From Chamaelirium japonicum (lineage: Eukaryota; Streptophyta; Magnoliopsida; Liliales; Melanthiaceae): a DNA stretch of 64,000 bases. Positions 49,590 through 62,351 of this stretch are shown here, one piece after another (position 1 is the first letter of the stretch; each line of letters opens with the position of its first letter). Both the position numbers and the translations under genes were made by a program. A model generated the notes under the pieces. That model saw only the letters and a list, made by a program, of their open reading frames with translations, had not been told where the DNA came from and searched no databases. The DNA is taken from NCBI GenBank assembly GCA_947650365.1, contig OX393550.1:122390374-122454373 (forward strand). The letters are read 5' to 3'.

Positions 49590-52500
49590 TTCGAATGTAT
49601 CCTTTCTAATTCATTCGTACGATCCATTCTAATTCATTCGTACGATCCATTCTAATTCATTCGTATGATCCATTCTAATTCATTCGCACGATCCATTCTA
49701 ATTCATTCGCACGATCCATTCTAATTCATTCATATAATCCATTCTAATTCTTTTGCACGAATGTATCCATTCTAATTCATTCGTACGATCCATTCTAATT
49801 CATTCGTACGATCCATTCTAATTCATTCGCACAATCCATTCTAATTCATTCACACTCATAGGATCCATTCTAATTCATTCGCACGAATGTATCCTTTCTA
49901 ATTCATTCGTACGATCCATTCTAATTCATTCGCACAATCTATTCTAATTCATTCGAATGATCCATTCTAAGTCATTCGTACGATCCATTCTAATTCATTC
50001 GTACGATCCATTCTAATTCATTCGCACGATCCATTCTATTTCATTCGTACGATCCATTCTAATTCATTCGCACGAATGTATCCATTCCAATTCATTCATA
50101 CGATCCATTCTAATTCATTCGCACAATCTATTCTAATTCATTCGTACGATCAATTCTAATTCATTCACACGTATCCATTCTAATTCATTCATACGATCCA
50201 TTCTATTTCATTCGTACGATCCATTCTTACTCATTCGTACGATCCATTCTAATTCATTCGTACGATCCATTCTAATTCATTCGTACGATCCATTCTAATT
50301 CATTCGCACGATCCATTCTAATTCATTCATACGATCCATTCTAATTTATTCGCACGATCCATTCTAATTCATTCGTACGATCCATTCTAATTCATTCGCA
50401 CAATCTATTCTAATTCATTCGAACGATCCATTCTAATTCATTCGTACGATCCATTCTAATTCATTCGTACGATCTATTCTATTTCATTCAAACAATTCAT
50501 TCTTACTCAATCGTATGATCCATTCTAATCCATTCGCACAATCTACTCTAATTCATTCGTACGATCCATTCTAATTCATTCGTACGATCCATTCTAATTC
50601 ATTCGCACGATCCATTCTATTTCATTCGTACGATCCATTCTAATTCATTCGCACGAATGTATCCATTCCAATTCATTCGTACGATCCATTCTAATTCATT
50701 CGCACAATCTATTCTAATTCATTCGTACGATCAATTCTAATTCATTCGCACGTATCCATTCTAATTCATTCATACGATCCATTCTATTTCATTCGTACGA
50801 TCCATTCTTACTCATTCGTACGATCCATTCTAATTCATTCGTACGATCCATTCTAATTCATTCGTACGATCCATTCTAATTCATTCATACGACCCATTCT
50901 AATTTATTCGCACGATCCATTCTAATTCATTCGTACGATCCATTCTAATTCATTCGCACAATCTATTCTAATTCATTCGAACGATCCATTCTAATTCATT
51001 CGTACGATCCATTCTAATTCATTCGTACGATCTATTCTATTTCATTCGTACAGTCCATTCTTACTCAATCGTATGATCCATTCTAGTCCATTCGCACGAT
51101 CCATTCTAATTCATTCGCACGATCCATTCTAATTCATTCGTACGATCCATTCTAATTAATTCGCACGATCCATTCGCATTCACTCAAACGATCCATTCTA
51201 ATTCATTCATATGATCCAGTCTAATTCATTCGCACGAATGTATCCATTCTATTTCATTCGTACGATCCATTCTAATTCATTCGCACGATCCATTCTAATT
51301 CATTCGTACGATCCATTCTAATTCATTCATACGATCCATTCTAATTTATTCGCACGATCCATTCTAATTCATTCATACGATCCATTCTAATTCATTCATA
51401 TAATCCATTCTAATTCCTTCGTACGATCCATTCTATTTCATTCGTACGATTCATTCTAATTCATTCATACGATCCATTCGTATCCATTCTAATTCATTTC
51501 AACGATCCATTCTAATTCATTCGTACGATCCATTCTAATTCCTTCGTACGATCCATTCTAATTCATTCGTACGATCCATTCTAATTCATTCGCACGATCC
51601 ATTCTAATTCATTCATACGATCCATTCTAATTTATTCGTACGATCTATTCTATTTCATTCGTATAATCCATTCTTACTCAATCGTATGATCCATTCTAAT
51701 CCATTCGCACAATCTATTCTAATTCATTCGTATGATCCATTCTATTTCATTCGTACGATCCATTCTATTTCATTCGTACGATCCATTCTCATTCATTTGT
51801 ACAATCCATTCTAATTCATTCGTACGATCCATTCTAATTCATTCATACGATCCATTCTATTTCATTCGTACGATCCATTCTTACTCATTCGTACGATCCA
51901 TCCTAATTCATTTGCACGAAGGTATCCATTCTAATTCATTCGTACTATCCATTCTAATTCCTTCGTACGATCCATTCTAATTCCTTCGTACGATCCATTC
52001 TAATTCATTCGTACGATCCATTCTATTTCATTCGTACGATCCATTCTATTTCATTCATACGATCTATTCTAATTCATTCGTACGATCCATTCTAATTCAT
52101 TCGCACGATCCATTCTAATTCATTCATACGATCCATTCTAATTCATTCGTACGATCCATTCTAATTCATTCGTACGATCCATTCTAATTCATTCATACGA
52201 TCCATTCTAATTCCTTCGTATGATCCATTCTAATTCATTCGTACGATTCATTCTAATTCAATCCATTCTAATTCATTCGTACGATCCATTCTTACTCATT
52301 CGTACGATCCATTATAATTCATTCGCACGATCTATTCGTATTCACTCAAACAATCCATTCTAATTCATTCATACAATCCATTCTAATTCTTTTGCACGAA
52401 TGTATCCATTCTAATTCATTCGTACGATCCATTCTAATTCATTCATATGATATATTCTAATTCATTCGCATGATCCATTCTAATTCCTTCGTACGATCCA

Positions 52501-52816
52501 TTTTAATTCATTCGCACGATCCATTCTAATTCATTCATACGATCCATTCTAATTCATTCGTACGATCCATTCTAATTTCTTCGTATGATCTATTCTAATT
52601 CCTTCGTACGATCCATTCTAATTCATTCATACGATCTATTCTAATTCTTTCGCTCGAATGTATCCATTCTAATTCATTCGTACGATCCATTCTATTATCC
52701 TTCGTACGATCCATATTCTAATTCATTCGTACGATCCATTCTAATTTATTCGTACAATCCATTCTAATTCATTCGCACGAATGTATCCATTCTAATTCAT
52801 TCATACGATCCATTCT
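49590..52816 (-). repeat. longest single-orientation block, minus
   Basis: 3.2 kb of minus-form monomers, entered at GAATTC and left at CATTCTACGAATTAGAATGG (about 52810), a junction seen only here. It contains at least two tandem units of about 0.56-0.58 kb and a third related one. CGCATTCACTCAAAC-type modules are near 51175 and 52328. Confidence 0.93.
50022..51160 (-). repeat. higher-order repeat of 558-581 bp, two copies
   Basis: GCACGATCCATTCTATTTC is at 50023 and 50604 (581 apart), and the CATTCCAATTC long monomer follows 47 bases later in both. GATCTATTCTATTTC with TTACTCAATCGTATG is at 50471 and 51029 (558 apart), so the second copy lacks one monomer. A third GATCTATTCTATTTC is at 51642. 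The same unit is at about 25620-25830. Confidence 0.85.
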
Positions 52817-53508
52817 ACGAATTAGAATGGATCGTATGAATGAATTAGAATGGATCGTGCGAATAAATTAGAATGGATCGTATCAATGAATTAGAATAGA
52901 TTGTGCGAATGAATTAGAATGGATCGTACAAATGAATTAGAATGGATACATTCGTGCGAATGAATTAGAATGGATCATACGAATGAATTAGAATGGATCA
53001 TATGAATGAATTAGAATGGATCGTACGAATGAATTAGAATGGATACATTCATGTGAATGAATTAGAATGGATCATATGAATGAATTAGAATGGATTCATT
53101 CGTGCGAATGAATTAGAATGGATCGTACGAATGAGTAAGAATGGATCGTACGAATGAATTAGAATGGATTGAATTAGAATGAATCGTACGAATGAATTAG
53201 AATGGATCGTACGAATGAATTAGAATGGATCGTACGAATGAAATAGAATGGATCGTATGAATGAATTAGAATGGATCATGCGAATGAATTAGAATGGATC
53301 GTACGAATGAATTAGAATAGATTGTGCGAATGAATTAGAATGGATCGTGCGAATGAATTAGAATGGATCGTACGAATGAATTAGAATAGATTGTGCGAAT
53401 GAATTAGAATGGATCGTACGAATGAATTAGAATGGATCGTATGAATAAATTAGAATGGATCGTGCGAATGAATTAGAATGGATCGTACGAATGAAATAGA
53501 ATGGATTC
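52817..53508 (+). repeat. satellite block, plus orientation
   Basis: Plus-form block with long monomers near 52945, 53043 and 53093 and a 38-bp composite near 53167. It ends at GGATTCGCACGAATGTATC. Confidence 0.92.
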
Positions 53509-53882
53509 GCACGAATGTATCTATTCTAATTCATTCGTACGATCCATTCTAATTTATTCGTACAATCCATTCTAATTCATTCGCACGATCCATTCTAATT
53601 CATTCATACGATCCATTCTATTTCATCCGTACGATCCATTCTTACTCATTCGTACGATCCATTCTTATTCATTCGTACGATCCATTCTAATTCATTCGTA
53701 CGACCCATTCTAATTCATTCGTACGATCCATTCTAATTCATTCGCACGATCCATTCTAATTCATTCGCACGATCCATTCTAATTCATTCATACGATCCAT
53801 TCTAATTCATTCATATGATCCACTCTAATTCATTCATACGATCCATTCTAATTCATTCGTACGATCCATTCTAATTCATTCG
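53509..53882 (-). repeat. satellite block, minus orientation
   Basis: About 16 minus-form monomers. It leaves at CATTCGGATCGTGCG (about 53877), where CATTCG joins GGATCG without a palindrome; this junction is seen only here. Confidence 0.9.
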
Positions 53883-55979
53883 GATCGTGCGAATGAATTA
53901 GAATGGATCTTACGAATGAATTAGAATGGAACGTATAGATTGTGCGAATGAATTAGAATGGATCGTACGAATGAATTAGAATGAATCGTACGAATGAATT
54001 AGAATGGATCGTACGAATGAGTAAGAATGGATCGTACGAATGAAATAGAATGGATCGTATGAATGAATTAGAATGGATACGTGCGAATGAATTAGAATTG
54101 ATCATACGAATGAATTAGAATAGATTGTGCGAATGAATTAGAATGGATCGTACGAATGAATTGGAATGGATACATTCGTGCGAATGAATTAGAATGGATC
54201 GTACGAATGAAATAGAATGGATCGTGTGAATGAATGAGAATGGATCGTATGAATGAATTAGAGTGGATCATATGAATGAATTAGAATGGATCGTATGAAT
54301 GAATTAGAATGGATCGTGCGAATGAATTAGAATGGATCGTACGAATGAATTAGAATTGGTCGTAAGAATGAATTAGAATGGATCGTACGAATGAGTAAGA
54401 ATGGATCGTACGAATGAAATAGAATGGATCGTATGAATGAATTAGAATGGATCGTGCGAATGAATTAGAATGGATCGTACGAATGAATTAGAATGGATAC
54501 ATTCGTGCGAATGAATTAGAATGGATCATATGAATGAATTAGAATGGATCGTTTAAGTGAATGCGAATGGATCGTGCGAATGAATTAGAATGGATCGTAC
54601 GAATGAATTAGAATAGATTGTGCGAATGAATTAGAATGGATCGTACGAATGAATTAGATTGGATCGTACGAATGAATTAGAATGGATCGTACGAATGAGT
54701 AAGAATGGATTGAATTAGAATGAATTAGAATGAATACATTCGTGCAAAAGAATTAGAATGGATTGTACGAATGAAATAGAATATATCGTACGAATGAATT
54801 AGAATGGATCATGCTAATGAATGAGAATAGATCGTACGAATGAATTAGAATAGATTGTGCGAATGAATTAGAATGGATCGTATGAATGAATTGGAATGGA
54901 TACATTCGTGCGAATGAATTAGAATAGATCGTATGAATGAATTAGAGTGGATACATTCGTACAAATGAATTAGAATGGATCGTACGAATGAATTAGAATG
55001 GATACATTCGTACGAATGAATTAGAATGGATCATATGAATAAATTAGAATGGATCGTATGAATGAATTAGAATGGATCGTATGAATGAATTAGAATGGAT
55101 CGCGCGAATGAATTAGAATGGATCGTATGAATGAATTAGAATGGATCGGGCGAATGAATTAGAATAGATCGTACGAATGAATTAGAATGGATTGAATTAG
55201 AATGAATCGTACGAATGAATTAGAATGGATCGTACGAATGAAATAGAATGGATCGTACGAATGAATTGGAATGGATACATTCGTGCGAATGAATTAGAAT
55301 GGATCGTATGAATGAATTAGAGTGGATCGTTTGAATGAATTAGAATGGATCGTACTTATGAATTAGAATGGGTCATACGAATGAAATAGAATGGATCGTA
55401 CGAAGGAATTAGAAAGGATCGTACAAACGAATTAGAATGGATCGTATAAATGAAATAGAATAGATCGTATGAATGAATTAGAATGGATCGTATGAATGAA
55501 TTAGATTGGATCGTATGAATGAATTAGAATGGATCGTGCAAATGAATTAGAATGGATCGTGCGAATGAATTAGAATGGATCGTACGAATGAATTAGAATG
55601 GGTCATACGAATGAATTAGAATGGATCGTACGAATAAGTAAGAATGGATCGTACGAATGAGTAAGAATTGATCGTATGAATGAATTAGAATGGATTGTAC
55701 GAATGAATTAGAATGGATACGAATGGATCGTACGAACGAGTAAGAATGGATTGTACGAATGAAATAGAATAGATCGTACGAATGAATTAGAATGGATCGT
55801 ATGAATAAATTAGAATCGATCGTACGAATGAGTAAGAATGGATCGTACGAATGAATTAGAATGGATTGAATTAGAATGAATCGTACGAATGAATTAGAAT
55901 GGATCGTACGAATGAATTAGAATGGATCGTGCGAATGAATTAGAATGGGTCGTACGAATGAATTAGAATGGATACACGA
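53883..55979 (+). repeat. satellite block, plus orientation
   Basis: Plus-form block. From about 54000 the order GAGTAAG, GAAATAG, ATACGTGCG, AGAATTGATC, AATTGGAATGG matches 1060-1260 and 18540-18710. GTTTAAGTGAATGCG near 54551 is a variant of the GTTTGAG module. It ends at the irregular GGATACACGATCCAGATCC. Confidence 0.92.
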
Positions 55980-57250
55980 TCCAGATCCATTCTAATTCAT
56001 TCGCACAATCTATTCTAATTCATTCGTAGGATCCATTCTAATTCATTACTACGATCCATTCTAATTCATTCGTACGATCCATTCTAATTCATTCGTACGA
56101 TCCATTCTAATTCAGTCGCACGATCCATTCTAATTCATTCATACGATCCATTTTAATTCATTCGTATGTATCCATTCTAATTCATTCATACGCTCCATTC
56201 TAATTCTACGATCCATTCTTACTTATTCGTATTATCCATTTTAATTCATTCACACGAATGTGTCAACTCTAATTCATTCGTATGATCCATTCTAATTCAT
56301 TCGCACAAATGTATCCATTCTAATTCATTCGTACGATCCATTCTAATTCATTCGTACGATCCATTCTAATTCATTCGTATGATCCATTCTAATTCATTCG
56401 TACAATCTATTCTAATTCATTCGTATGATCCATTCTAATTCAATCCATTCTAATTCATTCGTACGATCTATTCTAATTCATTCTTACGATCCATTCTAAT
56501 TCATTCGTACGATTCATTCTAATTCAATCCATTCTAATTCATTCATACGATCCATTCTTACTCATTCGTACGATCCATTCTAATTCATTCGCACGAATGA
56601 ATCTATTCTAATTCATTCGTATGATCCATTCTAATTCTTTCGCACGAATGTATCCATTCTAATTCATTCGTACGATCCATTCTAATTCATTTGTACGAAT
56701 GTATCCACTCTAATTCATTCATACAATCCATTCTAATTCATTCGCACGAATGTATCCATTTCAATTCATTCGTACGATCCATTCTAATTCATTCGCACAA
56801 TCTATTCTAATTCATTCGTCCGATCAATTCTAATTCCTTCGTACGATCCATTCTAATTTATTCGTAAGATCCATTCTAATTCATTCGTACGATCCATTCT
56901 AATTCATTCGCACGATCCATTCTAATTCATTCATACGATCCAATCTAATTCATTCATACGATCCATTCTAATTCATTCGCACGAATGTATCCATTCTAAT
57001 TCATTCGCACGATCCATTCTAATTCATTCATACAATTCATTCTAATTCCTTTGCACGAATGTATCCATTCTAATTCATTCGTACGATCCATTCTAATTCA
57101 TTTGTATGATCTATTCTAATTCATTCGCATGATCCATTATAATTCATTCATACGATCCAATCTAATTCATTCGTACGATCCATTCTAATTCATTCGCACG
57201 AATGTATCAACTCTAATTCATTCGTACGATCCATTCTAATTCATTCATAC
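55980..57250 (-). repeat. satellite block, minus orientation
   Basis: Minus-form block with CTACGATCCATTCTTACTTATTCGTATTATCC-like series at 56213-56272 (also at 3350 and 15360) and TTGTACGAATGTATCCACTC near 56690. It turns to plus at TACATGTACGAATG. Confidence 0.9.
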
Positions 57251-57640
57251 ATGTACGAATGAATTAGAATGGATACATTCGTGTGAATGAATTAGAATGG
57301 ATCGTATGAATGAATTAGATTGGATCGTATGCATGAGTTAGAATGGATCGTGCGAATGAATTAGAATGGATCGTACGAATGAATTAGAATGGATCGAACG
57401 AATGAATTAGAATGGATCGTACGAGTGAGTAAGAATGGATCGTACGAATGAATTAGAATGGATCGTACGAATGAATTAGAATGGATACATTCGTGCGAAT
57501 GAATTAGAATGGATCATATGAATGAATTAGAATGGATCGTTTGAGTGAATGCGAATGGATCGTGCGAATGAATTAGAATGGATTGTACGAATGAATTAGA
57601 ATGGATCGTAGGAATGAATTAGAATGGATACATTCGTGCG
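57251..57640 (+). repeat. satellite block, plus orientation
   Basis: Short plus-form block with GTTTGAGTGAATGCG near 57539, ending at ACATTCGTGCGAATCC. Its second half matches 45290-45429. Confidence 0.92.
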
Positions 57641-57989
57641 AATCCATTCTATTTCATTCGTACGATCCATTCTAACTCATTCGCACGATCCATTCTAATT
57701 CATTCATACGATCCATTCTAATTCATTCGTACGATCCATTCTAATTCATTCGTACGATTCATTCTAATTCATTCGCACAATCTATTCTAATTCATTCGGA
57801 CAATCTATTCTAATTCATTCGTACGATCCATTCTAATACATTCGCACGATCCATTCTAATTCATTCATACGATCCATTCTAATTCATTCGTACGATCCAT
57901 TCTAATTCATTCGCACGATCTATTCTAATTCATTCATACGATCCATTCTAATTCATTCGCACGAATGTATCCATTCTAATTTATTCGTA
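57641..57989 (-). repeat. satellite block, minus orientation
   Basis: About 15 minus-form monomers, leaving at TACATGTATGAATG. This is the second TACATGTA-type junction, 739 bp after the first at 57250. Confidence 0.9.
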
Positions 57990-59587
57990 CATGTATGAAT
58001 GAATTAGAATGGATCGTACGAATGAATTAGAGTTGATACATTCGTGCGAATGAATTAGAATGGATCGTACGAATGAATTAGAATGGATCGTACGAATGAA
58101 TTAGAATGGATACATTTGTGCGAATGGATTAGAATGGATCGTATGAATGAATTAGAATGGATCGTGCGAATGAATTAGAATGGATCGTATGAATGAATTA
58201 GAATGGATCGTATGAATGAAATAGAATGGATCGTACGAATGAATTAGAATGGATCGTGCGAATGAATTAGAATGGATCGTGCGAATGAGTAAGAATGGAT
58301 CGTACGAATGAAATAGAATGAATCGTATGAATGAATTAGATTGGATCGTATTAATAAATTAGAATGGATCGTACGAATGAATTAGAATAGATCGTACGAA
58401 TGAATTAGAATGGATACGAATGGATCGTATGAATGAATTAGAATGGATCGTACGAATGTATTAGAATGGATCGTACGATTGAATTAGAATGGATTGAATT
58501 AGAATGAATCGTACGAATGAATTAGAATGAATCATACCGTACGAATGAATTAGAATGGATCATATGAATGAATTAGAATGGATCGTATGAATGAATTAGA
58601 ATGGATCGTACGAATGAATTAGAATGGATCGTATGAATGAATTAGAATGGATCGTGCGAATGAATTAGAATGGATCGTGCGAATGAATTAGAATGGATCA
58701 TACTAATGAATTAGAATGGATCGTATGATTGAATTAGATTGGATCGTATTAATGAATTAGAATGGATCATACGAATGAATTAGAATAGATCGTACGAATG
58801 AATTAGAATGGATACGAATGGATCGTACGAATGAGTAAGAATGGATCGTACGAATGAAATAGAATGGATTGTACGAATGAATTAGAATGGATACATTCGT
58901 GCGAATGAATTAGGATGGATCGTGTGAATGAATTAGAATGGATCGTACGAATGAATTAAAATGGATACATTCGTGCGAATGAATTAGAATGGATCGTATG
59001 AATGAATTAGAATCGATCGTACGAATGAATTAGAATGGATCATGCGAATGAATTAGAATGGATCGTGCAAATGAATTCGAATGGATCGTATGAATGAATT
59101 AGAATGGATCGTATGAATGAAATAGAATGGATCATACGAATGAATTAGAATGGATCGTGCGAATGAATTAGAATGGATCATACGAATGAAATAGAATGGA
59201 TCGTACGAAGGAATTAGAATGGATAGTACGAATGAATTAGAATGGATACCTTCGTGCAAATGAAATAGAATGGATCGTACGAATGAATTAGAGTAGATTG
59301 TGCGAATGGATTAGAATGGATCATACAATTGAGTAAGAATGGATTGTACGAATGAAATAGAATAGATCGTACGAATAAATTAGAATGGATCGTACGAATA
59401 AATTAGAATGGATCGTTCGAATGAATTAGAATAGATGTGCGAATGAATTAGAATGGATCGTACGAATGAATTAGAATGGATAGTGCGAATAAATTAGAAT
59501 GGATCGTATGAATGAATTAGAATGGATCGTGCGAATGAATTAGAATATGGATCGTACGAAGGAATTAGAATGGATCATACGAATGAA
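57990..59587 (+). repeat. satellite block, plus orientation
   Basis: Plus-form block whose second half follows the order of 33990-34869 and 41280-42162, through GATAGTACG, ATACCTT, AGAGTAGATTGTGCG and CAATTGAGTAAG to AGAATATGG and GAATTC (59585-59590). It is a third, more distant relative of the end of the large duplication. Confidence 0.92.
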
Positions 59588-59884
59588 TTCGAATGTATCC
59601 TTTCTAATTCATTCGTACGATCCATTCTAATTCCTTCGTACGATCCATTCTAATTCATTCGTACGATCCATTCTAATTCATTCGCACGATCCATTCTAAT
59701 TCATTCGTACGACCTAATCTAATTCATTCGTACGATCCATTCTAATTCATTCGCACAATCTATTCTAATTCATTCGTACGATCCATTCTAATTCATTCGC
59801 ACGATCCATTCTAATTCATTCATACGATCTATTCTATTTTATTCATACGATCCATTCTTACACATTCGTACGATCCATTCTAAT

Positions 59885-61455
59885 TCATTTGCATGAAGGT
59901 ATCCATTCCAATTCATTCGTACAATCCATTCTAATTCCTTCGTACGATCCATTCTAATTCCTTCGTACGATCCATTCTAATTCATTCGTACGATCCATTC
60001 TAATTCATTCGTACGATCCATTCTAATTCCTTCGTATGATCCATTCTAATTCATTCGTACGGTATGATTCATTCTAATTCATTCGTACGATTCATTCTAA
60101 TTCAATCCATTCTAATTCATTCGTACGATCCATTCTAATTCATTCGTACGATCCATTCTAATTCATTCGTACGATTCATTCTAATTCAATCCATTCTAAT
60201 TCATTCGTACGATCCATTCTTACTCATTCGTACGATCCATTCTAATTCATTCGCACGAATGAATCCATTCTAATTCATTCGTATGATCCATTCTAATTCA
60301 TTCGCATGAATGTATCCATTCTAATTCATTCGTACGATCCATTCTATCTCATTCGTAAAATCCATTCTATTTCATTCGTACGATCCATTCTAATTCATTC
60401 GCACGATCCATTCTAATTCATTCGCATGATCCATTCTAATTCATTCGTACGATCGATTCTAATTCATTCATATGATCCATTCTAATTCATTCGCACGAAT
60501 GTATCCATTCTAATTCATTCGTACGATCCATTCTAATTCATTCGCACAATCTATTCTAATTCATTCATACGATCCATTCTAATCTATTCGCACGATCCAT
60601 TCTAATTCCTTCGTATGATCCTTTCTTATTCATTCGTACGGTATGATTCATTCTAATTCATTCGTACGATTCATTCTAATTCAATCCATTCTAATTCATT
60701 CGTATGATCCATTCTAATTCATTCGTACGATCCATTCTAATTCATTCGTACGATCCATTCTTACTCATTCGTACGATCCATTCTAATTCATTCACACGAA
60801 TGAATCCATTCTAATTCATTCGTATGATCCATTCTAATTCATTCGCATGAATGTATCCATTCTAATTCATTCGTACGATCCATTCTATCTCATTCGTACA
60901 ATCCATTCTATTTCATTCGTACGATCCATTCTAATTCATTCGCACGATCCATTCTAATTCATTCGCATGATCCATTCTAATTCATTCGCATGAATGTATC
61001 ATTCTAATTCATTCGTACGATCCATTCTATCTTATTCGTACAATCCATTCTATTTCATTCGTATGATCCATTCTAATTCATTCGTATGATCCATTCTAAT
61101 TCATTCGCATGAATGTATCCATTCTAATTCATTCATACGATCCATTCTATCTCATTCGTACGATCTATTCTAATTCATTCGCACGAATATATCCTTTCTA
61201 ATTCATTCGTACGATCCATTCTAATTCATTCGCACAATCTTTTCTAATTCATTAGTACGATCCATTCTAATTCATTCGTACGATCCATTCTAATTCATTA
61301 GCACAATCCAAATTCATTTATCCGTACGATCTATTCTATTTCATTCGTACGATCCATTCTTATCGTACGATCCATTCTAATTCAATCCATTCTAATTCAT
61401 TCGTACGATCCATTCTAATTCATTCGTACGATCCATTCTAATTCATTTGTACGAT
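59885..61455 (-). repeat. left arm of large inverted repeat
   Basis: Its reverse complement follows the same variant order as 62398-64000: GAATTCCATTC-side composites, TATCGTACG, the truncated AAATTCATTTATCC module, AATATATCC, three TATCTC monomers at spacings 142 and 120, CACACGAATGAATCC, a further TATCTC, GGTATGATTC, and the GCATGAAGGTATCC long monomer near 59890. Confidence 0.88.
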
Positions 61456-62230
61456 TCATTCTAATTCAATCCATTCTAATTCATTCGTACGATCCATTCT
61501 TACTCATTCGTACGATCCATTCTAATTCATTCGCACGAATGAATCCATTCTAATTCATTCGTATGATCCATTCTAATTCATTCGCATGAATGTATCCATT
61601 CTAATTCATTCGTACGATCCATTCTATCTCATTCGTACAATCCATTCTATTTCATTCGTACGATCCATTCTAATTCATTCGCACGATCCATTCTAATTCA
61701 TTCGCATGATCCATTCTAATTCATTCGCATGAATGTATCCATTCTAATTCATTCGTACGATCCATTCTATCTCATTCGTACAATCCATTCAATTTCATTC
61801 GTACGATCCATTCTAATTCATTCGTATGATCCATTCTAATTCATTCGCATGAATGTATCCATTCTAATTCATTCGTACGATCCATTCTATCTCATTCGTA
61901 CGATCTATTCTAATTCATTCGCACGAATATATCCTTTCTAATTCATTCGTACGATCCATTCTAATTCATTCGCACAATCTATTCTAATTCATTAGTACGA
62001 TCCATTCTAATTCATTCGTACGATCCATTCTAATTCATTCGCACGATCCATTCTAATTCATCCGTACGATCTATTCTATTTCATTCGTACGATCCATTCT
62101 TATCGTACGATCCATTCTAATTCAATCCATTCTAATTCATTCGTACGATCCATTCTAATTCATTCGTACGATCCATTCTAATTCATTCGTACGATTCATT
62201 CTAATTCAATCCATTCTAATTCATTCGTAC
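60682..62230 (-). repeat. tandem repeat of about 740 bp
   Basis: Copy 1 runs 60682-61381 and copy 2 61382-62121, with a third start to about 62230. TATCTC markers are offset by 739-740 (60886/61625, 61028/61768, 61148/61888). Copy 1 lacks a 38-bp composite monomer present in copy 2. TTCTTATCGTACG closes both copies, at about 61357 and 62097. Confidence 0.88.
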
Positions 62231-62351
62231 GATCCATTCTAATTCATTCGTACGATCCATTCTAATTCATTCGCACAATCTATTCTAATTTATTCGTGCG
62301 ATCTATTCTATTTCTTTCGTACAATCCATTCTTACTCAATCGTATGATCCA

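Larger units (their letters stand above)
59588..62351 (-). repeat. satellite block, minus orientation
   Basis: Minus-form block of 2.8 kb. The first 130 bp match the end of copy B. The variant TATCTCATTCG, rare elsewhere, occurs at 60345, 60886, 61028 (as TATCTTATTCG), 61148, 61625, 61768 and 61888. The block ends at CCATGG (62349-62354), a symmetric centre seen only here. Confidence 0.93.

Noticed and set aside
51732-51980. 82-codon open frame on the plus strand with a repetitive Ser/Ile/His/Phe-rich product
   Set aside because: It lies wholly in minus-form satellite, its start is a CG-to-TG variant (GTATGATCC), and the product is the 23-base repeat read in three phases. No domain, codon bias or flanking signal supports a gene.
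59053-59259. 68-codon open frame on the minus strand
   Set aside because: Same kind of satellite read-through as the others, through GAAATAG and ATACCTT variants.
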